Source: Pseudeuparius sepicola (taxonomy: Eukaryota; Arthropoda; Insecta; Coleoptera; Anthribidae). From it: a stretch of DNA of 64,000 bases. Positions 1 to 10,150 of this stretch are shown here, one piece after another. The notes beneath the pieces are model-generated. The model did no database searches, was not told the origin of the DNA, and saw only the letters and a list, made by a program, of their open reading frames with translations. Where the stretch lies: the NCBI GenBank assembly GCA_963920635.1, contig OY987308.1, positions 8,002,225 to 8,066,224 on the forward strand. The letters run 5' to 3'. Within the stretch, counting starts at the first letter, position 1; every line of letters begins with the position of its first letter. The translations under genes were made by a program, and so were the position numbers.

Positions 1-442
1 TAATTCTAAGAGTTTTTAGGATTCTGCTGATACGGTTTTTGAATAAGAAAAAAGCATCATTAAAAAATTGTAGGATATCTTTGTGTTTTAAGTTTACTAT
101 AATGGCTGAGCGAATGCGACTTTGAAACACCGATTTTGTATCCTCCCATTTTACCCGGTAATTTCTATTTTCTATCCTACCTTTACCTGCCCCCTCGTGT
201 CTATATGCTTTCAAATAAGTTCTGAACCTAATTAGATGTCCTAAATTTGTCTCCAATTTTATTAAGGTACCATGATTGTAAATTTTCTTCTTTAATGCCC
301 TACGAATTAACTTAATGTTTGCGTTTATTATCTTTTTCCAATACTCTATAGTTCGTTGATTTGTATTTCTTCGAAAAAGTCTAAACCCTTTTTCACAAAC
401 GTTGATAATGTTGTCACTCACGTCAGAAACTTCGTCAGACAT
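1..442 (-). CDS. hypothetical virus-like protein, C-terminus beyond window edge
   Basis: Reading the minus strand from the ATG at 442-440, the frame stays open for about 147 codons to the edge of the window, so the gene is partial at its 3' end. The product is rich in Lys, Arg, Ile, Leu and Phe, with an acidic start (MSDEVSDVSD) and a basic middle. It has no membrane segment or zinc-binding cluster that I can see. The composition and segments such as KSVFQSRIRSAI resemble the N-terminal part of large proteins that accompany replication genes in virus-like elements of arthropod genomes. That is recollection of a family, not a search result. It is divergent from the small-protein gene starting at 631, with a shared upstream region of about 190 bp. 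Function is unknown. Confidence 0.5.
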   Translation of the reverse strand, partial: MSDEVSDVSDNIINVCEKGFRLFRRNTNQRTIEYWKKIINANIKLIRRALKKKIYNHGTLIKLETNLGHLIRFRTYLKAYRHEGAGKGRIENRNYRVKWEDTKSVFQSRIRSAIIVNLKHKDILQFFNDAFFLFKNRISRILKTLRI

Positions 443-630
443 TTCTAAGTTGATCTATACCGTGATGTATATCTCTCGGAAATGTAAACGCATATGAAAA
501 CCTTACACCAGTTTAAATGTTGTATAACTGTTCTTCCCCCCCACCTATTTGCGGTACTATAAATTCAGTGACGGTGTTTCTGAAATTTATTAGTATTCCA
601 CTATTGTTGAACACTATACTTATTAAAAAC

Positions 631-939
631 ATGAACTCATTCCTAAGTTATTTAAACAAGAATTTATTAGTGAAGAAGTTCGTAAGTGTGCGAGATATGG
701 AAATTGGAGAAAAGTATAGAATATCATCTTTTAGTAAAATCCATACAAGGTTTGGAGAGAAAGTGTTAGTAGAATTTTTGGAGTTCCGTACTTTGTTACC
801 ACGTAGATTTACTGAAGAATTTACACCCCAACGTATCGCAGAAATAAACAAGATCGAAAGTGGAGAAACATTTTTTTTGGCAAGTCTTGGACCAGCACCA
901 GGTAGAACAACCAACATAGAATTTTCGTCTTACGAATGA
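631..939 (+). CDS. small OB-fold-like protein, virus-like element family, copy 1
   Basis: About 102 residues starting at MNSFLSY. An upstream in-frame ATG at 517 would add a leader of 38 hydrophobic residues, which I consider unlikely because its paralogue lacks it. The core has a pattern of short alternating hydrophobic strands: GEKYRISSF, then TRFGEKVLVEFLE, then LLPRRF, then a helix-like stretch and GETFFLASLG. The same order (G-x-Y/KI, T-K/R-FGE-x-VLLEL, LPQR/PRR) is seen in the minus-strand gene at 3340-3699, so the two are diverged paralogues. The strand pattern suggests a small OB-like or single-strand nucleic-acid binding fold; this is inference. The stop codon overlaps the ATG of the next short ORF as ATGA, which suggests a compact polycistronic arrangement. 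Confidence 0.55.
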   Translation: MNSFLSYLNKNLLVKKFVSVRDMEIGEKYRISSFSKIHTRFGEKVLVEFLEFRTLLPRRFTEEFTPQRIAEINKIESGETFFLASLGPAPGRTTNIEFSSYE

Positions 940-1082
940 CTCTAACGGAATCCAAAAGGAGGTCGAATAGACTCTACTATAGAAGAAAATTAGAAATGTA
1001 TATAAAATCTTTACAAGAATTAAAATTTGAAATTATATTATATGAATTAAATAAGAAAGTTGATAATATTAAATTAGATTAA
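936..1082 (+). CDS. 48-codon basic coiled-coil ORF overlapping its upstream neighbour (ATGA)
   Basis: The ATG at 936-938 shares two bases with the TGA at 937-939 that ends the upstream gene. The 48-residue product begins MTLTESKRRSNRLYYRRKLE, is strongly basic at the start, and then becomes a Leu/Ile/Lys heptad-like helix ending in KLD. A similar short coiled-coil ORF with the same kind of stop/start overlap lies at 55657-55782, beside a decayed virus-like gene. That recurrence is the main reason to take this short ORF seriously. No function can be assigned. Confidence 0.4.
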   Translation: MTLTESKRRSNRLYYRRKLEMYIKSLQELKFEIILYELNKKVDNIKLD

Positions 1083-1615
1083 GGATTATTGTTAATGCAA
1101 AAATTATAATAAAAATTATAATAAAAAAATAAATGAAAGTACCTATTTTAATTTACCTTATCATCTAAAAAATATACAATGAATTTGAAATGAGAATTTT
1201 AATGCGATAAACATAATTAGTAAATGATTAATGATATAATTGATTATAAAACTTTTGAAACCTTATTTTTAATTATTGCTAACTATGATTAATTCAAATT
1301 TGAGAATATCATGATTATTATAATTATTATTTTGGGTAACGAGTGAATCAAACAAATTTTTATGCTTATCCTGTTTATTTGTTCTGAATACTTTTGTTTT
1401 ATTATATGTTTTTTGTTAGTATGATGGTGAATAAACATATATTAATAATATATCGGTAGGTAATATTATCTTTTATGTGTTTTACAACTAGTGAGCTGTT
1501 GCATTCTTCACATTATTTTTACAACTTTATTTAAACTTGGTTATTTTATTTGTAAATGGGTAAAAGGGAGTAAAATAAAAATGTTAGAATTAATTTTGCA
1601 TAGATCATTTATTAA
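1083..1615. other. AT-rich intergenic DNA, no gene seen
   Basis: Very AT-rich sequence between a plus-strand gene cluster and the minus-strand gene ending at 1616. Both neighbours converge on it, so it may hold their 3' ends. Several AATAAA-like strings occur (for example near 1128). No reading frame, repeat or RNA structure was recognised. Confidence 0.5.
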
Positions 1616-2092
1616 TTAAAAAAAAACAATATTTTTATCGTTATGATATTTACCATCAACGAACTTTGCCATTCGAACACGTTCACGATCACGAAAGGCC
1701 CTTTTTTCACTCTTACTTCTTTTTGCAGGAAACCTTATTATATTTTTTTCATCGAGTTGTGGTCGATACATTGTTTCACCATCTTTTCCCCACGCATTCC
1801 AGTAACCCTGCTCTTCCTTTTCCTTCTCCATTTCTATTATTTTTTTATTATTATCCTCGTCTTGCTTCCATAACCACGTCTCTTCCATTATCGCTCTCTG
1901 TAGTACTGAACTCATGTTTGTTGGTTCATCGTCGTTCCCCCATGCGTCCCAGTAACCCTGCTTTACTTTCTTCTTCTCCATTTCTATTGCTGCTTTATTA
2001 TTTTCCTCGTCCTGCTTCCATGACTTAGTCTCTTCATCAATCGCCTTCTGTAGTGCTGAATTCATTTTATTGGTTAACTGAATGATATCCAT
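1616..2092 (-). CDS. hypothetical charged protein with two tandem 44-residue repeats
   Basis: A 158-residue, highly charged protein. Residues of about 10-53 and 59-102 are two copies of one module. Each begins with SALQKAI or SVLQRAI, continues with a Trp-Lys-Gln-Asp-Glu core and an acidic/basic helix, and ends in GYWDAWG or GYWNAWG. The C-terminal third is basic (KRSKSEKRAFRDRER) and could be a nucleic-acid or nuclear-import segment. I recognise no family. It lies head-to-head with the IAP-like gene at 2328, sharing a 235-bp upstream region that contains TATAAAT-like strings near 2272. The clean reading frame and the preserved duplication suggest a real gene of the same virus-like cluster. 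Confidence 0.5.
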   Translation of the reverse strand: MDIIQLTNKMNSALQKAIDEETKSWKQDEENNKAAIEMEKKKVKQGYWDAWGNDDEPTNMSSVLQRAIMEETWLWKQDEDNNKKIIEMEKEKEEQGYWNAWGKDGETMYRPQLDEKNIIRFPAKRSKSEKRAFRDRERVRMAKFVDGKYHNDKNIVFF

Positions 2093-2327
2093 CTAAATTC
2101 ATACCTTTTTATAGTCAATTCCCCTAAGGGGAAGAACGTAAAATATATTCTGCTTGATTAACAGATTTAGAGCATCGTCAACTTTATGGAATTTCTATAG
2201 AATATTAATCCGTTTTCAAAATACGGTCAAGGTTATTTCAGGTCATTTTAAGTCCCCACTCTTCGATTTTGATATAAATTGATATAATACACATAAAAAT
2301 CTAGCAGTTGGTTTCTTACGTACAGAA

Positions 2328-2855
2328 ATGGAATTAATTTCGGAATATAAAAAATTTGATAATAGACTAAAATCGTTCGAAAATTGGCCGCAAGAGCATG
2401 TGTTTAAGGCAACGAGAAACCTGGCGGAGGCAGGCTTTTTTTATACGAGCTCCGATGATACAGTACAATGTCCCTATTGCTTCATCGAGGGTTACCAATG
2501 GAAGGTTGATGATGACCCTATGCAAGACCACAGAAGTTGGAGTCCGAATTGTCCATTTATCACAAATCGTGGAGATAGTGAAGTTTACGGTATCGAAATT
2601 CGTCCTAATGCCGTTACAGAAGATGAAAGTTTTTTCTCTAAGCCTGCTCCAGAAAATGTATATATCACCAAACCTACTCCAGAAACTGAGTATATGAGTA
2701 ACATGTTATGTAAAATCTGTTACGAAAATAATATAGAAATCCTGATGATACCTTGTGGACATCTAGTATTTTGTATGAAGTGTTCACCATCGATAGAAAC
2801 ATGTCCGTTGTGTAGACAAATTGTAACCAATAGGGTGCGAGCATTTCTACCGTAA
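2328..2855 (+). CDS. iap-like: BIR-RING inhibitor-of-apoptosis-like protein, virus-type architecture
   Basis: 175 residues. An N-terminal BIR domain spans about residues 12-77: RLKSFENWP near the start, then a zinc ligand set seen as CPYC, a His in DDPMQDHRSW and a Cys in SPNCPF. A C-terminal RING spans about residues 125-165 (CKICYENN, PCGHLVFCMKC, CPLCR). One BIR plus one RING without further domains is the short architecture typical of IAPs carried by insect DNA viruses, although cellular IAPs can be similar. A RING of this type is expected to act as an E3 ubiquitin ligase restraining cell death. TATA-like AT runs precede the ATG and AATAAA lies near 2933. The frame is intact. Whether it is endogenised viral DNA or a host duplicate cannot be settled here. 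Confidence 0.8.
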   Translation: MELISEYKKFDNRLKSFENWPQEHVFKATRNLAEAGFFYTSSDDTVQCPYCFIEGYQWKVDDDPMQDHRSWSPNCPFITNRGDSEVYGIEIRPNAVTEDESFFSKPAPENVYITKPTPETEYMSNMLCKICYENNIEILMIPCGHLVFCMKCSPSIETCPLCRQIVTNRVRAFLP

Positions 2856-3006
2856 ATATAATATATATGTGTGTTATTTTAATCTGTAATGTAGTATAAA
2901 AATAAATTTTCGATAATACTTAATCGTTTATTTCAATAAAATTCCTGCGATTTTGCCTGGAAAGATCACGAGTACAAATTGGTCTTTTATTTTTGATAAA
3001 ACCCCC

Positions 3007-3297
3007 AGAGCGAAGCTCGAGGGCGAAGCTCGAGGGCGAAGCTCGAGGGCGAGTCAACGTTTCGTCGACGTTCGTCGACGTTTCGTCGACGTTTCGTCGA
3101 CGTTTCGTCGACGTTTCGTCGACGTTTCGTTGACGTTTCGTCGTCGTTCGTCGACGTTTCGTTGACGTTTAGTTAACGTTTCGTCGACGTTTCGTCCAAG
3201 CGTCGACGTTTCGACGACGTTCGTCGACGTTTCGTCCACGTTTCGTCGACGTTTCGTTGACGTTTCGTTGACGCCTTCGTTAACGTTTCATCGACGC
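3007..3297. repeat. satellite: GCGAAGCTCGAGG triplet followed by CGTTTCGTCGA-type tandem array
   Basis: Three tandem copies of a 13-bp unit (gcgaagctcgagg) run into roughly 240 bp of an 11-12 bp unit, approximately CGTTTCGTCGA, with variants (GTTGACG, GTCCAAG, GTTAACG). The unit is a near-palindrome (TCGACGA). The open frames across it on both strands are only repeat translation. The same motif, with the AAAACGTCGACGTTTTCG variant, fills the centre of the foldback element at 23781-24301. Confidence 0.85.
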
Positions 3298-3339
3298 TAG
3301 TAACAGATTTAGGTTTAATAAATAAAAAAATATTTCCAT

Positions 3340-3699
3340 TTAAATATTTTTATTTTCTACAATCTCAAACTGATTTGCCGGGTGAAGTTTTCCAGTGTTG
3401 AGTTGTCCCTTAAACACGAGGGAATATCTTTCAGATGAGAAATCCTCCAGGTGTGGCTTGAATGCTACCGTGACTCTCTGCGGTAGGAATACAACATTCT
3501 CCTCCAATTCCAGTAAGACGCATTCCCCGAATTTTGTCTTCACCAGCTTGCCTGAATATATTTTCAATGGCAAATCTTGCGGTAATTCCGCCAACTTGAT
3601 GCTGGATTTCCGATTGAGGCACGTCAACTTGTTGATTGCTTGTAGATCCATGTTGTCTGCTTTCAAACTAAACTGAGTTCTCCAGCTAGAACGGACCAC
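3340..3699 (-). CDS. small OB-fold-like protein, virus-like element family, copy 2
   Basis: 119 residues from the first ATG. An internal ATG (MDLQAINK) about 16 codons in is an equally plausible start, giving about 103 residues, the same size as its paralogue at 631-939. Shared order of segments: KIYSGKLVKTKFGECVLLEL, then VVFLPQRVTVAF, then YSLVFKGQLN near the C-terminus. The two copies flank the IAP-like and repeat-protein genes on opposite strands, so the cluster is bracketed by paralogues. The strand-rich pattern suggests a small nucleic-acid-binding fold; function is otherwise unknown. The frame is intact. Confidence 0.55.
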   Translation of the reverse strand: MVRSSWRTQFSLKADNMDLQAINKLTCLNRKSSIKLAELPQDLPLKIYSGKLVKTKFGECVLLELEENVVFLPQRVTVAFKPHLEDFSSERYSLVFKGQLNTGKLHPANQFEIVENKNI

Positions 3700-3744
3700 C
3701 TTATATCCTAACCTAGTGGTAGAGAGGGGGAGCTGAACATGTCA

Positions 3745-3900
3745 TAACAATTCTTAATAACCTATCGAGGTCAAGTCCCGTCCGGGGTTACGTCAGGTTA
3801 AAATGCAAGTCTGCACCTGTCGGAAAAGGTTAATAACCTCCCGGGGGTCACGCCAGGTCAAAATGCAAGTCCTCACCTGTCGGAAATAAACATCTGCCAC
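3745..3900. repeat. imperfect tandem duplication, two units of about 65-70 bp
   Basis: The segment AATAACCT..CCGGGGTTACGTCAGG..AAAATGCAAGTC..CACCTGTCGGAAA appears twice in a row. The copies differ by small indels and substitutions. It sits in the noncoding stretch 3700-4300, where I see no gene. It could be the edge of a decayed element or a local duplication. Confidence 0.6.
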
Positions 3901-4421
3901 GTAGCGGCCGAGGCCGTGACGTCACTGTCCTGATGCCCGCTTTGCTTAACTACTCCAGTTCATCACTGTGACGACTACGACTCATCACATACAATTTTAT
4001 CACATTAATTTTTATATTTAACTTTTAGAAATGGAAATGGAAAACTTTAAATCAAAGCCACACAAAAGAAAATTAATAAAACGATTCTAAGTATATTGCA
4101 TCCAGGTCGCTTAAGCACTTTAATAGCTATGGTTATTAACCTTCTTTGAAGATTTTGCATAATATCACAACAATGACGTATTACCTGCTTTTAAATGGGT
4201 TAATCTTTTAAATGATATTTCTGGTACATAATATGTAAACAAGTATTAATTACCTGTTTTTAAATTATATTAAATTATTAAAGGATTAATCAAAATATCA
4301 TTATTGGCTAAACAGGTACAAGGAAACTTTCATATAAATATAGAGCAGAATCTAAAAGTTCTCTTACTGTCGCAAAGTTATAGTTATATTTTGTCATTTT
4401 GTAAATTTCTCGAAAATCGAT

Positions 4422-5575
4422 ATGGAAAAGGAAACATTTTCGTATGGATCAACTTCTCGAGGAGGTCAGACACTGATATACCAGTCTCACGAATACATAA
4501 AACACCGAGTGACATCTGCAAATATTACACACTGGCGTTATAGACAACATCAAGCTTCAAAATGTAAGTCAATTATTCATACAGAAGGGACTAAAATTGT
4601 ACGTTATCCTATGGACCACACGCATGATATTTTGCCTTTTGGGCCATTGGCTAATAAAGCCATTGCAGAAATGAAAGAATTGATGGCCCATCCTGGTATG
4701 ACACCAAAGCGAGCCATGGCTGAAGTTACACAGGATCTGTCAGATGGAGTTAAGGTATGCATGCCAAAAAAAACCACCCTTCAACGAGCTCTACAAAGAA
4801 GCAGGATAAATCAAAACTCTACGCCTGTTCCCAAAGATATGAGATTTGAAATACCAGAAAAGTACGCACCATATATTGTCTTTGATACTGGCAGAGAAGA
4901 TAATGAGAGAATAATTATATTGGGCAAAAAGGACCTGTTGCAATTTTTGGAACGAAAAACCTGCTGGATAGCTGATGGGACTTTTAAAGTGGTTCCAGAG
5001 TTATACTTTCAACTCTACAGTATCCACGTACAAGAAGATAGTACTTCGTGGCGTTGCGTTCTAGCATTATTACCCGGAAAATCAGGCTTTGAAGGATTTA
5101 ATGCCAGAAGCGGCCCCTACAAGAATTTTGACTGATTTTGAGATGGCAGCAATGAACTCCTTCCAGGCAGTATTCCCGACGGCTCAAATATCTGGATGTT
5201 TTTTCATCTCTCTCAGGCCATCTTAAGAAAAGTTGGGAGCCTCGGCCTAAAAAACATATATGAAAGCAATACAGACAACATAGCCACAAGTATAAAAATG
5301 TTATGTGCCTTATCGCTGCTTCCATTGGATGAAGTTGAAGATGCATTTTTAGAAGTGTCAGAGACGTTCCCACACGACCGCCAGGATGTTGAAGAACTGT
5401 TGTCCTACTTCGAAATGACATTCGTTCGTGGTCGCCAACTACGTGGAGGAAGAAGAAGGGAAGCTATATTTCCAAGTCACATCTGGAATCACCGAGAAGC
5501 AGCTGCTGAAGGATTTGCAATAACTACAAATTGCGTTGAGGGTTGACATAATGGCTCAGTAGAATTTTTTAAGAT
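4422..5575 (+). pseudogene. FLYWCH-MULE transposase, frameshifted and truncated
   Basis: The first open part (4422-5135) contains a FLYWCH-type zinc finger near the start: GSTSRGG, then a Trp-Arg/Lys-Cys segment and a terminal DHTHD histidine pair. It then has the MULE transposase entry with WIADGTFKVVP. A frameshift near 5100 moves the frame. The next segment reads through LTDFEMAAMNSF (second catalytic Asp region) and GCFFHLSQAI (His of the MULE core) to 5546, where a TGA replaces the Trp of an expected C-terminal VEGWHNG motif. The remaining C-terminus is missing after about 5575. Such proteins cut and paste Mutator-like elements. I did not find matching terminal inverted repeats, so this is a decayed coding fragment. 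Confidence 0.75.
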
Positions 5576-6074
5576 TCAAAAAATTTTGATAGTATATGTA
5601 TACTGTATATATGTATGTCAATTTATAGAAATAAAGATATTTTTTGTATAAATGTTTTTTTTGTCAATAACCGGTCACATATAAACTATATAAGACGTCG
5701 TTAATGAGTCAGCAGGCGTGAATAATGCGTCAATACCTGACTAAAAATTGTCATCATAATGACGTCAGTGTGTTAGCTGAAATCTATTCGAGGTTGTTGA
5801 AAAACTTTTGCGCAAAAAGGCGCCAATGTTTTTGGGCAGGGTTGTAAGATTTTCCACTATTATTCAGGCAATCTAAGACCAACCTAACAGAGCCTAATTT
5901 ACTGTTTTTCGCACAGTAACTGGCAATGTCGCGTAATAAGATGTTTGGTTTGCCGTCACTTATGCCTTTAAGGTTATGGCTGGCTTTCAAACCGCGAGAG
6001 AGGGGAGGGGTAATTGCAAAGTTGTCAGTTGAACTCCTTTGCGACCACACGTATTGTAACGATTTGAAAGATCG
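5576..6074. other. noncoding stretch, nothing recognised
   Basis: Between the MULE fragment and the 3' end of the minus-strand LINE. It contains two TGACGTCA-like strings and short AT-rich runs but no convincing reading frame or repeat. Confidence 0.4.
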
Positions 6075-8220
6075 CGCCTGTACCTATATTATATACTATA
6101 CATTAGACATAAGCGTCTGTACCAAACAAAATAAAATAAATGAAAGAGATGCAAAGAAGTGTAACTAAAAAGAGATTTCCAGTATGGCCTTCTGAAACCA
6201 TCAACAGTAAGGAGTTTAAGAGCAAGAATAGAGTGGTACATAGATGCAGCCCGGAGTTTACGTCTGTTTTCCATATTAAACCACCTTCCAGCTCTCAGTT
6301 TATAGGAGATAAGACCAAATCCTCTAATGCTGTAAACAAATCTTAGGCACGACTTCTGAAGCCTCTCGATGCGAATCCTGTCGGACTGACACAAGCGTGG
6401 ACTGTATAGTGTATCACCGTAGTTAAGGTGTGATAAAACCAAACACTCAGCCAGCCTTAATTTCAACCTCTCAGGTAACATATGCCTATGAGGGTAAATT
6501 AACTTATGCGGTACATATTTTAGCTGTAATATGTTTAGCGGTCCTCAAATCAGAATCCACCATCACGCCCAAACTTCTAACAATCTCCAGACGTACAATG
6601 CTGTTTTCGCCAAATTCAACCTTGATGCTTTAACACATCTCACTCCTGTTTTTACCAAAAATAATTAGAGAACTTTTGGCATGGTTAATGTTGAGTTCGT
6701 GCTTAACATTTTAGTGTGGGCATCATTCGCTTCTGCAGGAAAAAAAGAATAACACAATTGCGTATCCTCCGCGTACATGTATGTAGTACAGTTCTGCAGA
6801 CAAGAGGCAATGTTACAGAAGAGTGTGGACCCCAGTGCCGATCCCTGAGGCACCTCAGATCTAACTAGCCCCATAGGTGACTGTCCTGTCATTTGTAACA
6901 TGTTGCATTCTTTTCGCTGAATACCAGAGATGATTCGGAAAATGTAACGGAATACTGAAATCATAAGCTGATTGATCCTATGGAACGCCTTCGAATAGTC
7001 GAGCAAGACTAAGGCAGATGTTACGTAATATGTCGTCGACCAGATCCATCAAAGGAGATACGCAGCTAAAGCCCTTCCTAAGTCCGAATTGCTTGGAAGG
7101 TAGAATATTAAATTCACTTAAATGCTCCCGAATTTGAGATGCCATTATTTTTCGAAGACCCTCGATAATGGCGAAAGTAAGGATATAGGGCGTAATTGAG
7201 CGTAAGATATCACTGTGGACTTCTTAGGAAGAGACTTTCTACTGTTCTGGACATTTACTTTCCAAGAGACAAGAATTGATCAGATGGGTCAGAAAGGGAA
7301 AAATATATGGGCAGCACATAAGCAACATACTTGAATTAATATTGTTGGGGTCATAAGAATTCAACTTGATTTCAGATAAATAATGGAATTTAAATGACGT
7401 CGACTCTGTAACCTTACGATTATTATTATAGAAGTTTAAAAACTCATAATCTGGAGGAATATCAGTAAAGGCCTGCATAAACTCACGATTAATAGCTAAG
7501 GGATCTTTCAGATTTAGAGGAAGGGAAAAACATTTAGACTGCTTGGTAATATGAAGTTGGTTCAGTTTTAACCACAGAACTCTGCTACTAGTGCCATGCC
7601 TCCTGAAGCAGTCATTAAGGAACTCATGTTTTTCGCGTTTAATGGCATTTTAGTGACTTTATTGAATTGCTTATAGTATTCCCAATGTGCCGGTTTTTTA
7701 CTGATCCTAAATCGATTATAAGCTCTGTCCTTCAAGCGAATCATCCGCCTTATTGTAGCTATAAGCCATGGGGGATTAAACTTACGAACAATAATATCTT
7801 TAATGGGGACCACCATTAAACAGGAGATCACCAAAACACTTTAAGAGTAATATCGTCAATGTAAAGAATGTTATGGAATGTTGTTAAATTCAATAGGATA
7901 TTTAGGCGATTTCTATCCACATTTGTCAGATTTCTAGTTCGTATTTTGCGGGGTTCTGATCTAAATGTCAAAGCTCTGAAAGAAAAGAAATTTGATGAAA
8001 CGTTAGATGATCTGCAGTGTCAGTTCCAGAAGTAAAATGTTCATATCATTGAAAATCATTATTAAATCTATAAGTGTCGCTGTGGTGGGGTGTTAACCAA
8101 GTTGGCGTATCAATTATCTGCTTAAGATCAAAATTCTCGTAACAAGAATTAAGTCTGGAGACTTTTTTCTTGCCTTGCAATAATTCAACCGAATTATCCG
8201 CTCTAAAATACCTTAACATA
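6075..8220 (-). pseudogene. decayed non-LTR retrotransposon (LINE), 3' part
   Basis: Minus-strand fragments in order from 8220 down. First comes the end of an endonuclease-like domain (LRYFRADNSVELL near 8200). Next is a linker with RMIRLKDRAYNRFR (7568-7834), then a pre-RT segment (7239-7478). The RT core follows with LDYSKAFHRI, EVPQGSALGS and a Tyr-Ala-Glu-Asp variant in place of the catalytic YADD (6665-7006). The C-terminal segment has HLNYGDTLYS and IERLQKSCLRFVYS (6089-6481). Frameshifts and stops separate them. The order is that of CR1/Jockey-type LINEs. The 5' part lies beyond the BEL element at 13508-13797, so the LINE was split by that insertion. Confidence 0.75.
8164..8220. repeat. 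direct repeat (left copy) flanking the BEL element
   Basis: About 56 bp of LINE endonuclease sequence ending in CCTTAACA is repeated with about three or more differences at 13508-13563, on the other side of the BEL/Pao element. It is far longer than the usual 4-6 bp target duplication. Confidence 0.7.
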
Positions 8221-8761
8221 ATTTTTTGGTTCATCGTAGCCGGTTTTTATCGTTTAATTACATGTATTTTGTAGATTTATAAACAAATAAGTATCACTAC
8301 AACGCGAGGCGGCGAAACTACGCATCGGCAGCTGATCAGCGGCCCAGCTCAATGTCGTAATAGGAGCAGCGGAGTTAAGAGCAGCGGAGTTCCGAGGAGA
8401 CTACGACTGATCCACTAGAACATCGGTACGAGGCTTGTAGGGCTGACCGGGCATCGCTGAAAAACGCCGTGGTGTCGAGAAGAAGGCGCGCCGCCATCGG
8501 GAGGGGAGTTCGTACGCGGTACCTGGAGCTCGCTGAGGAAGGGACGACCATTGTCACCTTGCAACGTGTCGCAACGCATACGAAAACGAAAATTACAATC
8601 TACTAGAGGCCTGTGAGTCCGTTCCTTTAATAAATTTCCTACATAAGTACCTATCTATTTTCTTGACTTTATACCTACGAACTTTCTGTACTTTTACCTG
8701 TGTTCAATTTGCAATCATTTTCTTGCTTCTTAAAAATTCATACTTTTTCAATTTAAAAAAA

Positions 8762-10150
8762 ATGCAAACCGAGGAGTTCCAAGGCCTCATTCGCAAACGT
8801 GGAGCTGTAAAACAGCGACAAATCATTTTCAAAAAATATTTTTATGAATTTCAAAATGCATCAAAAAATATTTTGCTTTCGGATATTGAAAAACACACGA
8901 TCCTTGAGCTAGAAATGAGCTTAGAAAAGCAGAAAAAACTTTTCCAAGAATTCGAACAAATTCAAAACGAAATAGAATCTTTAACGGATGACATTGAACC
9001 TCAAATTCTCGAGAGGGAATCTTTTGAAAATAATCATTTTTCCTTAAGTGCTGAATGCAAATCGTTCATTTAAAAGTTTTACGAGGAAACTCAACGTCCC
9101 TCGTTTACAGCTAAGAGCTCTGGTGGCTCCGACTACGAATCCACGACAAAATCAGGCAATCGTTCAAAAATGGAGTTCAATATAAAACTTCCTGAAATAA
9201 AATTGCCAAAATTTACCGGGTCTTATGAAAACTGGTTAGAGTTTCGAGACACTTTTGATTCTCTTATCAACAGAAATACCACTATAAGTGATATACAACG
9301 ATTTCATTATTTACGAGCTGCCGTGGAGGGGGGTGCTGCGCAGGTTATACGTTCGATCGAGTTTTCTTCCGAAAATTATAACGTAGCTTGGGAAACCTTG
9401 CTCCAACGCTACAACAATGATAACATTCTTGTGCATAATCACGTCAAGTCGATTTTTGAATTTCCTTCAATAACCAGAGAATCATCTCTGGATTTACGAA
9501 AAATGTTACATGGCGTGACTAAGCACTTACGTTCCTTACAGAATCTAAACCAACCAGTTGAACACTGGGACACACTCTTAGTGTATATCTTAAGTCATAA
9601 GTTAGACAAAACGACGGCAAGAGAATGGGAGCAGATAAAGGTAAGTTTGTCTTCAACTCCTGATGAAAACAAAGTTTTAAACAAAGGGACAACTAGTTCA
9701 AAGTTGGCCACCTTTGATAACTTTAAGGCTTTCTTACGAAATAGAGCTGACTTTTTAGAAACCATTTCCTTGTCAAAGGAAACAAAGGGTCAGCCACATT
9801 CATACCAAGCTTCAACTTCTTCTGTGCAAACGAGAATGTGCATCTTTTGCAACAAACCCAATCATTTTATACAAAATTGCACTGACTTTGTTAAACTTTC
9901 AAGCAAAGAACGTATAAATCAACTGAAAACGCGAAAACTTCGTGTTAATTGCCTAAGGGGTACTCACCCTCTTCAGAATTGTTTAGCGGGTAAATGCAAA
10001 AAATGTAAGTCCAATCATAATACTCTCTTGCACAACGATTTTCAATCTCTTTCAAGTACAAAACCGGAGAACCCGCTTTCTGAAACAAAAGGGTGTTTTC
10101 CGGAAAGAATTCTTCAAGTTCAAATAATGTACTTCTTTCGACGGCTGTAG
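8762..10150 (+). pseudogene. gag: BEL/Pao gag with one internal stop
   Basis: The ATG at 8762 (MQTEEFQGLIRKRG) opens a frame that meets a single TAA at 9071-9073 and then continues in the same frame through 9170-10150. This is therefore one gene with one nonsense codon rather than two genes. The second part contains the DUF1759-type gag domain (KLPKFTGSYENWLEFRDTF; AVEGGAAQVI) and then two zinc-knuckle-like clusters: MCIFCNKPNHFIQNC and a CLRG/CLAGKCKKC segment. Gag packages the genomic RNA. The frame is lost near 10090, where the protease continues in another frame. Confidence 0.8.

Noticed and set aside
1643..2028. Phe/Leu-rich plus-strand ORFs
   Set aside because: They are antisense to the duplicated-module protein at 1616-2092, whose composition and internal repeat make more sense.
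2953..3239. Repetitive ORFs on both strands
   Set aside because: Simple translation of the 11-12 bp satellite.
9071..9170. Two separate gag-like genes in the BEL element
   Set aside because: The frame is the same on both sides of one TAA, so a single nonsense codon explains it.
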